DNA of 64,000 nt, from positions 45,473-109,472 of the forward strand of contig NZ_OMPO01000004.1 in the NCBI RefSeq assembly GCF_900292035.1, written 5' to 3'. Of this stretch, positions 54,564 through 62,810 are shown piece after piece. A model generated the notes under the pieces. It was not told where the DNA came from and ran no database searches. It saw only the letters and a program-made list of their open reading frames with translations. This DNA is from Blastococcus sp. Marseille-P5729 (GTDB lineage Bacteria > Actinomycetota > Actinomycetes > Mycobacteriales > Antricoccaceae). Both the position numbers and the translations under genes were made by a program. Within the stretch, counting starts at the first letter, position 1, and each line of letters opens with the position of its first letter.

Positions 54564-55588
54564 GCGAGTACGCGCTGTTGGTCACGCCGTCGGCCAACCG
54601 GGTCTACTCAGGTGACGCGCCGCGGCTGCTGGCCGCCGAGCTCGACGTCACGGCGCGTGCCCTGGGGCTCGGTGATCCCTCGGTGCGAGTCGTGCAGCTC
54701 GCCGGGATCGACCACGTCGTGCTGCGCGCGGACGACGAGCCCCGGCTGGCCGCCCTGGCCGGATCGGCGTCCGCCGCGTATGCGCTGTATGCGCGCGAGG
54801 GCGATCTGCTGCGGCCGGTGCCCATGCCGCGGCCGGTGGCCTTCACCGACGACCTGGTGACGATCCAGAAGTACACCGGGAAGACCAACGAGCAGCTCAC
54901 CGCGCTGCTGACGAACGTCACGATCGCGGCGTCCGCGCGCCCGCACCTGCTGCTCGGCGGTCGCGGGCGGCTGCTGGACCCGGTGTGTGGCCGCGGCACC
55001 ACGCTGAACCTGGCGCTGCTGCGCGGGTTCGATGCCTTCGGTGTCGACGTGGACCGGCGCGACGTCGAGGCCTACTCGACGTTCCTCAAGACCTGGGCGC
55101 GCACCCACCGGCTGCCACATACGCACTCGTACGCGCCGGTCCGGCGGCACAAGAAGACGATCGCCCACCGACTCGACGTCGAGCTGTTCGTGGACCGCGC
55201 TGCGCAGAAGGCCGGGCGTGGGCAGTCGGTGTCGGTGGCGGTGGCCGACACGACCGCCGCATCGCAGTTCTTCACGGTGGGATCGATGGACGCCATCGTC
55301 GGCGACCTGCCGTACGGCGTCGCGCACGGCTCGCACCGCGGCCACGACCTCAGCCGCCGTGCTGACGAGCTCGTAGCCGACGCGATGCCGAGCTGGGCCG
55401 CGATGCTGCGTCCGGGCGGGGCGATCGGCCTGTCGTTCAACACCAAGACGCTACGCCGTGAGCAGGTCGAGGGTCAGTGCATCCGGGCCGGTCTGGCCGT
55501 CGCGCCGTACGGCGATGTCTTTGAGCACCGCGTCGACTCCTCGATTACCCGAGACCTCGTGGTCGCCGTCCGACCGGCCGGGCCGTGA
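54560..55588 (+). CDS. TRM11-like SAM-dependent RNA methyltransferase
   Basis: 342-residue methyltransferase. An N-terminal region of about 100 residues could be a substrate-binding domain; the catalytic domain has motif [19 protein letters not shown] (about 139-156) and motif [12 protein letters not shown] (about 251), the DLPYG form of TRM11/TrmN guanine-N2 methyltransferases. tRNA is the likely target. Start GTG 54560 overlaps the rbfA stop, tying it to the ribosome-assembly operon. Confidence 0.85.
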   Translation: MSEYALLVTPSANRVYSGDAPRLLAAELDVTARALGLGDPSVRVVQLAGIDHVVLRADDEPRLAALAGSASAAYALYAREGDLLRPVPMPRPVAFTDDLVTIQKYTGKTNEQLTALLTNVTIAASARPHLLLGGRGRLLDPVCGRGTTLNLALLRGFDAFGVDVDRRDVEAYSTFLKTWARTHRLPHTHSYAPVRRHKKTIAHRLDVELFVDRAAQKAGRGQSVSVAVADTTAASQFFTVGSMDAIVGDLPYGVAHGSHRGHDLSRRADELVADAMPSWAAMLRPGGAIGLSFNTKTLRREQVEGQCIRAGLAVAPYGDVFEHRVDSSITRDLVVAVRPAGP

Positions 55589-55633
55589 CGCGACAGGCCG
55601 GGCCGAGGCCACGAACGCTCATCGTCCAGGCGG

Positions 55634-57280
55634 TCACAGTCCTCGGGTGGGTGGCTGCTTCAGCGGCCACCAGTCGATCACCGGGTAGCGCCAGACGACG
55701 AGGAGGATCGCGGCGACCGCGATCATGATGGCCGCCGTCAGCGCCAGGACGGCGTTCTGGCTGGGCGCGAGGGCGCGCAGCGCCGCGTGGGCGGCCCGCC
55801 GGTTGCGAAGACCGCCAGGGCCGAACCAGAGGATGAGCAGACCCACACCGGCGCCGATACCTACCGAGAGGTTCCCGGTATAGCCGGTGGAGCTGGCGTA
55901 CCTCGGCAACAGCTCGCGCGCCACGTAGGTGACGCCGGCGGCGGTGAGCAGCGGCAGCAGCATCGTGACGAAGGCACCGGCCGCTGACGACAGGGCGCTG
56001 ACGGGGCTCGCGATGACCTGCATCGTGACCGCTCGCCGGCGGCTGCTGCTGACCTCCTCGCGCCACCGCAGACCCGTCATGAACGACTCGATCGTCCGGG
56101 CCGTCGTCAGCAGCAGAAACAGCAGGATGGTTGCCGCGATCGGCATCGACATAGCGGCCGCGACGACCAGCGCGGCGCAGGCCAGTACCGGCGCAGTCGT
56201 GGACACCCTGCGCGCGGTGACCGCCTCTCGCGCGCGGGAGCGCTTGACCGGTCGCGGCTGCTCGCCGGTTGGTTCCTCGGGGCGGCGCAGCGGCGGCGCG
56301 GGCCTGCTCACCGGAGGACGCCCGGTGGTAGTGGCCGGGAGTACCGCGGTGCGGGCGGGCTGCGCAGCAGGTCGCTGAGGCGCAGGGGACGGCGACGGCG
56401 TGAGGTCGCCGGGCGGTGGGGTCGACCGGGCGACCGCGGTGCTGCCGCCCGCGGCATACCGCCCGAACCGCCCGCGGATCTCCGCCTCCGACGGCCGGTC
56501 GGCGGGCCGGACCGCCAGACAGTCGGCCAGCAGCGGCCGCAGGTCGGCGTCCACGGTGTCCAGGCGCAGCTCGCCGCGCCGGATGCGGTCCAGCACCGCC
56601 TCGACCGGGCCCTTCCCAGACGGCGAGCTGCCGGTCGCCGCGTACGCCATGACCGCCGCCCAGGCATACCAGTCCGTCGCGGGGGTCGCTGGATCGCCGT
56701 ACACGGTCTCCGGTGCGACATAGCCCGGCGTCCCGACGAATAGACCGGTGACCGTGAGGCGGACGTCGTCCGCCAGCTGGGCGATGCCGAAGTCGATCAC
56801 GACGGGACGGTGCCCCTCGAGCAGGACGTTGCCGGGCTTCAGGTCGCGGTGGACGACGCCTACAGCATGGATGGCGCTCAACGCGCTGATCAGCCCGCGG
56901 CCGAGGGTCATGAGCCCCTCGCGGCCGAGCGGGCCGACCTCGTCGACATAGTGGTCGAGCTGGGGACCGCGCACGAACTCGGTGACGATGTACGGGCGCG
57001 CGGCCTCGAGATCGGCGTCGATGACGTCAGCGATGTTGCGATCGCGCACCCGCCGCATCGTCTGCAGCTCGCGCCGGAGCCGGGCGCGCGCGTGCGGGTC
57101 GTCAGCGATGTGCTCGCGCAGCACTTTCAATGCCACGGGCCGCTCGTCGGCGTCGACCGCGAGGTAGACCACGCCCATGCCACCCGAGCCGGCTTTGCGG
57201 ATGATGCGGTAGGGCCCGACGTACTCGTCGCTCCGGGCTGCCGTCGGCAGCCAGAGGTCGGCGCGGTCGGGTGCGGTCAT
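55634..57280 (-). CDS. Ser/Thr protein kinase with multi-helix membrane tail
   Basis: 548-residue Hanks-type kinase. The glycine loop is GSGGMG (31-36), Lys52, Glu71, HRDLKPGN (Asp146, Asn151) and DFG (Asp163) are all present, so it should be active. A Pro/Arg-rich linker (about 290-370) leads to about five to six membrane helices instead of the single helix plus PASTA repeats of PknB. The substrate is unknown. It starts at ATG 57280 after a leaderless-type TACCGT. Confidence 0.9.
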   Translation of the reverse strand: MTAPDRADLWLPTAARSDEYVGPYRIIRKAGSGGMGVVYLAVDADERPVALKVLREHIADDPHARARLRRELQTMRRVRDRNIADVIDADLEAARPYIVTEFVRGPQLDHYVDEVGPLGREGLMTLGRGLISALSAIHAVGVVHRDLKPGNVLLEGHRPVVIDFGIAQLADDVRLTVTGLFVGTPGYVAPETVYGDPATPATDWYAWAAVMAYAATGSSPSGKGPVEAVLDRIRRGELRLDTVDADLRPLLADCLAVRPADRPSEAEIRGRFGRYAAGGSTAVARSTPPPGDLTPSPSPAPQRPAAQPARTAVLPATTTGRPPVSRPAPPLRRPEEPTGEQPRPVKRSRAREAVTARRVSTTAPVLACAALVVAAAMSMPIAATILLFLLLTTARTIESFMTGLRWREEVSSSRRRAVTMQVIASPVSALSSAAGAFVTMLLPLLTAAGVTYVARELLPRYASSTGYTGNLSVGIGAGVGLLILWFGPGGLRNRRAAHAALRALAPSQNAVLALTAAIMIAVAAILLVVWRYPVIDWWPLKQPPTRGL

Positions 57281-57287
57281 GGGGTCT

Positions 57288-57293
57288 ACGGTA
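57288..57293 (-). promoter_or_regulatory. -10 hexamer for leaderless kinase gene
   Basis: TACCGT on the minus strand ends 7 nt before the ATG at 57280; no ribosome site between. Confidence 0.5.
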
Positions 57294-57375
57294 CGTCGCG
57301 CCTGCCGTGCAAGCATCCGCCCGTGGTCGTAGGACCGGGGGTCGGAACGGGATCGTGACGTGCCAGACTCGGGGC

Positions 57376-58683
57376 GTGCCGACCCGTTCCGATCCCGATG
57401 TCAAGCAGGTGATCGGGCTGGCGCTGCCCGCCTTGGTAGTGCTCGCAGCGGAGCCGATTTACGTCCTGGTCGACACCGCCGTGATCGGCCATCTGGGCGC
57501 GCTGCCGCTGGCCTCTATGGCGATCGGGGGGACCGTGCTGGCCCAGGTCTCGGGTCAGCTGAACTTCCTCGCCTACGGCACGACAGCTCGCGCCGCCCGC
57601 CGGCACGGGGCCGGCGACCGGCCGGGCGCGGTTCGTGAGGGCGCGAACGCGACACTGCTGGCGCTCATCATCGGAGCCGCGCTGATCGTGCTCGTGCAGC
57701 TGCTGGCCTGGCCGATCGCCCGGCTGATCGGCGGCGCCGACTCGCCGGCGCTGGCGGGAGCGGTGGAGTGGATGCGGATCGCGATCCTCGGCGCACCGGG
57801 GATCCTGGTGGCGCTGGCCGGCAACGGGTGGCTGCGCGGGCTGCAGCGGGTCCGCGAGCCCACCGTGTACGTTGTGGTCGGCTTTGGCCTGTGCGTCGTC
57901 CTGCTCCCGCTGTTCGTCTATGGGTTCGGCTGGGGGCTGGCGGGTTCGGCGCTGGCGAACGTGATCGCCCAATGGCTGACTGGCGGGTTGTTCCTACGAG
58001 CGCTGCTGCGTGAGGGCGTGTCGTTGCGCCCCGACCGCGCCGTGATAGCCGGGCAGCTGCGCACCGGACGCGACCTGTTCATCCGTACCCTCGCGTTGCA
58101 GGGTTCGTTCGTGCTCGCGGCCGCGCTGTGCTCCCGGATGGGGCCGGAGGTGCTCGGGGCGCACCAGATCGGCCTACAGCTGTTCATGCTCACTGCGCTC
58201 GCCCTGGACGCTGTCGCGGTCGCGGCGCAGGCCCTGGTCGGTGAGGCGCTCGGGCGCGACGACCCACGGCTGGCCCGGCGCACGGCAGCGCTCTGTGGCC
58301 GGGTCGGCCTGTTTGCGGGGGTGCTGTTCGCGGCCGTGCTGCTGGCCCTCCGGCCGTGGGGTCCGTTGCTGTTCACCTCGGACGCGGGCGTTCTGGAGCA
58401 GGCGGGGGTGATGTGGTGGTGGCTCGCCGGGATGCAGCTCGTGGCGGGGGTCTTGTTCGCGCTCGATGGCGTGCTGATGGGGGCCAATGACGTCGCGATC
58501 CTGCGCACGATCACCATCGTGGCGCACGCCGCCGTCTACGCGCCGCTGTCCTGGCTGGCGTACCAGTCCGGCTGGGGGATCGGCGGAATCTGGTTCGGCC
58601 TGACGACCTCGTTGGCGGTGCGGTTGCTCCTCGGCGGGCTGCGGGTGAGAGGTGATCGGTGGCTCGCTGCCGGGGCTACCTGA
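57376..58683 (+). CDS. MATE-family efflux transporter (DinF-like)
   Basis: 435-residue, twelve-helix MATE transporter of the DinF group (LALPALVVLAAEPIYVLVDTAVIGHLG). Exports cationic or other small molecules by ion antiport; substrate unknown. A DinF protein lies near rbfA in Mycobacterium too. GTG 57376 gives a short N-terminus before helix 1; GTG 57355 is an alternative, neither has a strong ribosome site. Confidence 0.9.
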   Translation: MPTRSDPDVKQVIGLALPALVVLAAEPIYVLVDTAVIGHLGALPLASMAIGGTVLAQVSGQLNFLAYGTTARAARRHGAGDRPGAVREGANATLLALIIGAALIVLVQLLAWPIARLIGGADSPALAGAVEWMRIAILGAPGILVALAGNGWLRGLQRVREPTVYVVVGFGLCVVLLPLFVYGFGWGLAGSALANVIAQWLTGGLFLRALLREGVSLRPDRAVIAGQLRTGRDLFIRTLALQGSFVLAAALCSRMGPEVLGAHQIGLQLFMLTALALDAVAVAAQALVGEALGRDDPRLARRTAALCGRVGLFAGVLFAAVLLALRPWGPLLFTSDAGVLEQAGVMWWWLAGMQLVAGVLFALDGVLMGANDVAILRTITIVAHAAVYAPLSWLAYQSGWGIGGIWFGLTTSLAVRLLLGGLRVRGDRWLAAGAT

Positions 58684-58777
58684 GGCGTTCGCATGGCGAG
58701 TTGGACTCGACGCTGCGGCTGGCATTGCCCCGACCGGTTGCATAGGCTGCTGATCAAGCACGCCGCAGGGAGGATCC

Positions 58778-59146
58778 ATGCCCCACGTCCGAATCAACTA
58801 CTCCTCGAACCTGCCGGGGTTCGATGCCGGCCTGGTGATCGACCGCGTCGTCCGGGCACTGGTGGACACCGGGGACTTCAAGGAAGCGAGCATCAAGGCT
58901 CGTGCGTATCGCGCGGACGTGTTCGAGATCGGTCTGTCCTCCCACGGACGCGGGTTCGTCGACGCTGCGATCAAGGTGATGCCGGGCCGCTCCGACGAGG
59001 CGAAGGCGAAGGTCGCCGAGCTCGTCTGCGAGACGATCAAGAGCTGCGGGTCATGGCCGAAGGACGTCGAGGTGCAGATCAGCGCCGACGTGACCGACCT
59101 CAGCCCGGCATACTCCAAGACCGTCGTCGGATCGTCGGCGAGCTGA
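58778..59146 (+). CDS. HpaF-like 5-carboxymethyl-2-hydroxymuconate isomerase
   Basis: 122-residue tautomerase of the CHMI family: Pro is residue 2 (MPHVRINYSSNL), as needed for the N-terminal Pro catalytic base after Met removal, and the SIKARAYRADVFEI and MPGRSDEAKAKVAE segments match the family. HpaF works in homoprotocatechuate degradation, but no other genes of that pathway are here, so the true substrate may differ. GGGAGG precedes the ATG. The frame continues open beyond its TGA stop. Confidence 0.82.
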   Translation: MPHVRINYSSNLPGFDAGLVIDRVVRALVDTGDFKEASIKARAYRADVFEIGLSSHGRGFVDAAIKVMPGRSDEAKAKVAELVCETIKSCGSWPKDVEVQISADVTDLSPAYSKTVVGSSAS

Positions 59147-59287
59147 CCGGCGACAACGGGTCAGCGGGCGCGGCGCATCAAGACGCGCGGGAAGCACCAG
59201 GCGACGTTCGAGGTCGGGTTCTTCGGCCCCACCACGAGCGCCACGTCGTCGAAGCGGGACGCCGTCGATGGACGCCTGCCCGGTCAC

Positions 59288-59548
59288 ATGAACGTGCTGC
59301 TGGCTCCCTACCTCGGTCTCACGCTCGAGACCAGCATTCTGGTCATCGGCATCGCGCTCGCGATCGGGGGAGTGAGCGTGCCGTGGCGTCCCTCCACTCG
59401 CGAGGCCGTCACAGAGATCGAGCGGGTGCTCGCGGCCCCGACCGCTGCGTTGGCCGGGCAGCGAGGGGGCAACGTCGTCGTGCCCACCTCCAGCTCCTCA
59501 CGCCGTACGCCAACTGAGCAGATGACAGGCTGTCAGCTGCGATGGTAG
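59288..59548 (+). CDS. Small hypothetical protein after HpaF
   Basis: 86-residue candidate with a hydrophobic stretch (LETSILVIGIALAIGGVSV, about 13-31) and a polar Ser/Thr-rich tail. It is in the same frame as the HpaF-like gene and the frame has no further stop between 59147 and this ATG. So it could be a remnant of a longer gene, the second half of a TGA-interrupted one, or an independent small gene. No ribosome site is visible. It overlaps the convergent dfrA end by 16 nt. Low certainty that it is a gene. Confidence 0.35.
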   Translation: MNVLLAPYLGLTLETSILVIGIALAIGGVSVPWRPSTREAVTEIERVLAAPTAALAGQRGGNVVVPTSSSSRRTPTEQMTGCQLRW

Positions 59549-60024
59549 GTGAGGAACCGGTAGCGGAGACCGTCGCTCGCGGACTCGTGCCAGCCTTCTG
59601 AGGGCGAGCGCCCGTGGACGATCCAGTCCGGGCCGATCAGCGGCGCGTACGTGTCGCCGGAGACGTCCAGGTCGACCTCTGTCACCTCGAGGACGTCTGC
59701 CCGATCGATCGCCGCCGCGTATACGTTCGCACCGCCGATGACCCAGGTGTCGGCGTCCGTCTCGAGGGCCTCATCGAGCGAGCGCATGAGTATCGCCCCG
59801 GGGGCGTGGTACGTCGGATCGCTAGTCAGGACGACGTTCTCGCGGCCCGGGAGGGGACGGAAGCGCTCGGGTAGCGACTCCCAGGTGCGTCGTCCCATGA
59901 CGACCCGAGAGCTGCCGGTGAGCTCCTTGAAGCGGCGTAGATCCTCTGGGATCCGCCACGGGATGCCGTTGTCACGGCCGATCACGCGGTCGTGTGCCTG
60001 CGCCCAGATCAGCCCGATCGTCAT
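59533..60024 (-). CDS. dfrA: Dihydrofolate reductase
   Basis: 163-residue DHFR, which makes tetrahydrofolate with NADPH and recycles the dihydrofolate made by Thy[38 protein letters not shown] and [11 protein letters not shown] are the family motifs. Start ATG 60024 overlaps the thyA stop as ATGA. Operon thyA-dfrA. Confidence 0.96.
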   Translation of the reverse strand: MTIGLIWAQAHDRVIGRDNGIPWRIPEDLRRFKELTGSSRVVMGRRTWESLPERFRPLPGRENVVLTSDPTYHAPGAILMRSLDEALETDADTWVIGGANVYAAAIDRADVLEVTEVDLDVSGDTYAPLIGPDWIVHGRSPSEGWHESASDGLRYRFLTYHRS

Positions 60025-60827
60025 ACGGCGACCGGTGCCTTGATGCCCGGGTGCGGGTCGTATCCAAGCACCTCGAGGTCGTCGTACTCGTAGTCGAAGA
60101 TCGACGCCGCCCTGCGCAGCTTCAAGGTCGGATAGGGTCGCGGATCGCGAGCGAGCTGGCGCTCGACCTGCTCGACGTGGTTGTCGTAGATGTGGCAGTC
60201 GCCGCCGGTCCAGATGAACTCGCCGACCTCGAGGTCGCACTGCTGCGCGAGCATGTGGGTCAGCAGCGCGTACGAGGCTATGTTGAACGGCACGCCGAGG
60301 AACAAGTCGGCCGAGCGTTGGTACAGCTGGCAGGACAGCTTGCCGTCGGCGACATAGAACTGGAACAGCGCGTGGCAGGGGGGCAGCGCCATCTGGTCGA
60401 CCTCAGCTGGGTTCCAGGCGGTCACGATGTGCCGCCGGGAGCTCGGGTCGGCCTTAAGTCGCTCGACGAGCCGCTCGATCTGGTCGATGTGCCCGCCGTC
60501 CGGCGTCGGCCACGAACGCCACTGGACGCCGTACACCGGTCCCAGGTCGCCGTTCTCATCGGCCCACTCGTCCCAGATCGTCACGCCGCGCTCCTGAAGC
60601 CAGCGGACGTTCGAGTCGCCGCGCAGGAACCACAGCAGCTCTAGTGCCAGCGACTTGAAGTGCACCTTCTTGGTCGTCAGCAGCGGGAAGCCGGCCTGCA
60701 GGTCGTAACGCAGCTGATGCCCGAAGATCGACCGGGTGCCGGTGCCGGTCCGGTCGTCCTTGTGGGTACCGGTCTGCATGACGAGCCGCAGGAGGTCTTC
60801 GTACGGCGTGGGGATCGGCGGAGACAT
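60021..60827 (-). CDS. thyA: Thymidylate synthase
   Basis: 268-residue folate-dependent ThyA converting dUMP to dTMP. Nucleophile Cys151 lies in [29 protein letters not shown] and [18 protein letters not shown] are also conserved. It has the classic ThyA form, not flavin-dependent ThyX. The ATG at 60827 lies 6 nt after TACCCT with no ribosome site, suggesting a leaderless thyA-dfrA mRNA. Confidence 0.97.
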   Translation of the reverse strand: MSPPIPTPYEDLLRLVMQTGTHKDDRTGTGTRSIFGHQLRYDLQAGFPLLTTKKVHFKSLALELLWFLRGDSNVRWLQERGVTIWDEWADENGDLGPVYGVQWRSWPTPDGGHIDQIERLVERLKADPSSRRHIVTAWNPAEVDQMALPPCHALFQFYVADGKLSCQLYQRSADLFLGVPFNIASYALLTHMLAQQCDLEVGEFIWTGGDCHIYDNHVEQVERQLARDPRPYPTLKLRRAASIFDYEYDDLEVLGYDPHPGIKAPVAV

Positions 60828-60833
60828 GAGGAC

Positions 60834-60839
60834 AGGGTA
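60834..60839 (-). promoter_or_regulatory. -10 hexamer for leaderless thyA
   Basis: TACCCT on the minus strand ends 6 nt before the thyA ATG at 60827. Confidence 0.5.
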
Positions 60840-60922
60840 GTGGTTGGGTCATGCTGCCGTGAGCAGCGCTGCTGACAGCAGAACGGCATGCGGGCAACCC
60901 CGAAGCCGGCGACCGTGGACTC

Positions 60923-61540
60923 ATGACTGATCAGAAGACGCATCCCGGCGCCGGGCTGGACGAGGATCTCTACCGATCGCTGTTCGACCGGCGGATCCTC
61001 CTGCTCGGCGAGCCGCTTGAGGACTGGAACAGCAACCGGCTGTGCAACGGTCTCGTGCTGCTGTCGCTTGAGGACCACGACGCCGACATCCGGCTGCTCA
61101 TCAACTCGCCGGGCGGGTCCGTTCCAGGAATGCTCGCGATCCGCGATTGCATGCGCGCGATTCCGAACGATGTCGTGACGATCAACGTCGGGATGGCCTA
61201 CAGCGCTGGACAGTTCCTGTTGAGCGCGGGGACGAGGGGCAAGCGGTACTCCATGCCGCATGCGAAGGTGCTACTGCACCAAGGGTCGGCGGGCATCGGT
61301 GGTACGGCGATGGACATCGCGATCCAGGCCGACGACCTTAGGCGGACTCGCGACACGGTCCTCGCGCTCGTCGCTGCCGACACGGGTCAACCCGTCGAGA
61401 GGGTCGAGCGCGATTCACGGCGGGATCGGTGGTTCGATGCCGAAGCGGCCCGGGAGTATGGATTCATCGACCACGTCATCGCATCGATCGATGAGGCTAT
61501 GCCGGTCCGTCGCCGACGAGGTTGGGAGCCGGGCGCATGA
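60923..61540 (+). CDS. Accessory ClpP protease subunit (first of a pair)
   Basis: 205-residue ClpP-family serine protease. The catalytic triad is intact: Ser94 (GMAYSAGQFLLSAG), His119 (LLHQGS) and Asp168 (RRDRWFDAEAAREYG). It overlaps the second clpP by ATGA. The primary actinobacterial clpP1P2 pair normally sits beside tig and clpX; none is here, so this is likely an accessory pair, like ClpP3/ClpP4 of Streptomyces. No clear Shine-Dalgarno or -10. Confidence 0.88.
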   Translation: MTDQKTHPGAGLDEDLYRSLFDRRILLLGEPLEDWNSNRLCNGLVLLSLEDHDADIRLLINSPGGSVPGMLAIRDCMRAIPNDVVTINVGMAYSAGQFLLSAGTRGKRYSMPHAKVLLHQGSAGIGGTAMDIAIQADDLRRTRDTVLALVAADTGQPVERVERDSRRDRWFDAEAAREYGFIDHVIASIDEAMPVRRRRGWEPGA

Positions 61541-62130
61541 CCAGCTACCCGATCCCGCACGTCATCGCGAGGACACCCGACGGAGAGCGATCCTTCGACA
61601 TCTACAGCCGCCTGCTCTCCGACCGCATCGTCTACCTGGGGACGCCGATCGACGATGGAGTCGCGAACGCCATCATCGCCCAGCTGATCCACCTCGAATC
61701 CGAGAGCCCGGACCTGCCGATCGACCTCTACATCAACTCCCCGGGAGGCTCGATTCCCGCGATGTTGGCGATCTACGACGCGATGCAGTTCGTGCGATCC
61801 GAGATCCACACCACCTGCGTCGGGCAGGCAGTGAGCACGGCAGCGGTGCTCCTGGCCGGTGGGTCGTCCGGACGACGGTCGATCCTGCCGCACGGCCGGG
61901 TGGTCGTGCACGCTCCGGCAACCGAGGGACGCGGGACGATCCCGGACCTGATCCTCGAGGCCGACGAGGTCGAGCGGGTCCGCACGATGCTCGAAGAGAT
62001 CCTCGCCGCGCACACCGGGAAGAGCAGGGAGCAGATCCGAGCCGACACGGAGCGCGACCTCACGCTACCGGCCGCAGCGGCCGTCGACTACGGCATCGTG
62101 GACGCGGTGGTCGCCACCCGCGGCGAGTAG
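61537..62130 (+). CDS. Accessory ClpP protease subunit (second of a pair)
   Basis: 197-residue ClpP homologue with triad Ser100 (GQAVSTAAVLLAGG), His125 (VVVHAPATEG) and Asp174 (TERDLTLPAAAAVDYG). Start ATG 61537 is set by the overlap with the first clpP. The two probably form a mixed tetradecamer. Its stop lies in the first copy of a 19-bp tandem repeat shared with the end of the XRE gene. Confidence 0.88.
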   Translation: MTSYPIPHVIARTPDGERSFDIYSRLLSDRIVYLGTPIDDGVANAIIAQLIHLESESPDLPIDLYINSPGGSIPAMLAIYDAMQFVRSEIHTTCVGQAVSTAAVLLAGGSSGRRSILPHGRVVVHAPATEGRGTIPDLILEADEVERVRTMLEEILAAHTGKSREQIRADTERDLTLPAAAAVDYGIVDAVVATRGE

Positions 62131-62160
62131 CCATCCGGCCAGCGAGTAGCTATGCGGCCA
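62123..62160. repeat. 19-bp tandem duplication at the clpP/XRE gene ends
   Basis: GCGAGTAGCCATCCGGCCA (62123-62141) is followed directly by GCGAGTAGCTATGCGGCCA (62142-62160), two mismatches. Copy one holds the clpP stop; copy two holds the last codons and stop of the XRE gene on the other strand. Confidence 0.8.
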
Positions 62161-62461
62161 GGCAGACCGGTCCCTGGCCAAGACGGTTCGCCGTCCTGGC
62201 GACGAGCTCGCTGGTGCGCAGGCCCAGCGCGCCGGCAATCGCAGAGAGGACCTCGGAGGACGGATCCTTGCGCCCGCGCTCGACCTCGGAGAGGTACTGC
62301 GGAGCGATTCCGGCCCGATCGGCGACGTCCACTATGCGCTCCCCGCGCGCCTGCCGCTCCTCGCGCAGCACTTCGCCGGCGGCCTCTCGCCACAACGGTT
62401 CCGGAGCGCGCTTGCCATGAGACTGCGCATCGCGGCGCTCGAATCGGACGACGTTCGTCAT
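62150..62461 (-). CDS. XRE-family regulator ending in Leu-Ala-Ala
   Basis: 103-residue HTH protein. The XRE domain is at about 27-82 (VLREERQARGERIVDVADRAG; YLSEVERGRKDPSSEVLSAI), close to ClgR/PopR-type regulators of clp genes. The C-terminus is CLAA, resembling Ala-Ala ends that make ClgR and PopR substrates of Clp proteases in Streptomyces. It converges on the clpP pair, so it may regulate them; not shown by the sequence. TATGCT lies 6 nt before the ATG. Confidence 0.82.
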   Translation of the reverse strand: MTNVVRFERRDAQSHGKRAPEPLWREAAGEVLREERQARGERIVDVADRAGIAPQYLSEVERGRKDPSSEVLSAIAGALGLRTSELVARTANRLGQGPVCLAA

Positions 62462-62810
62462 GGACTCAGCATAGGTGCAACGCCCAGTGTGTTCTCGCGA
62501 GACGAGTCTGTGGGTCGGTGGTTGCGGTTACTGGCGTCGTAGGCGGGCCCCCGCATCACGTTCAGCGATGACTGGCGTAGCCGGGTGGAGACGTCGCGGG
62601 GTGCTGGTTCAGGACACCACGGGCGTGCTGGTGCAGGTTGGCCAGTCCGCCAGCGTGCAGTCGAGTGGTGGAGGGGCCGGTAGCAGATGAGGCGGACGGG
62701 GACCGGGGCTGGGGCGTCGGTTGTCCACGGACCGGTGGTTGTCCACAGATGTCCCCAGATCGGTTTTCGTGTCGGCGGAAGTGTCGGTACTGGTCCGTAG
62801 CGTGTGTGTC
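62462..62810 (+). other. Intergenic region before the HNH gene, with two DnaA-box-like sites
   Basis: 349 bp. Near its right end are TTGTCCACG (62721-62729) and TTGTCCACA (62739-62747), 18 bp apart on the same strand. The latter equals the high-GC actinobacterial DnaA box. Apart from the XRE -10, no other promoter, hairpin or ORF was supported. Confidence 0.5.
62468..62473 (-). promoter_or_regulatory. -10 hexamer for leaderless XRE gene
   Basis: TATGCT on the minus strand ends 6 nt before the ATG at 62461, without a ribosome site. Confidence 0.5.

Noticed and set aside
58693..59517. A 274-codon plus-strand frame overlapping the HpaF-like gene
   Set aside because: Composition is Arg/Gly/Ala-rich without family features, and the HpaF frame has a clear family match and ribosome site.
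62721..62747. Replication origin
   Set aside because: Only two boxes, no AT-rich unwinding region, and no dnaA or dnaN nearby.
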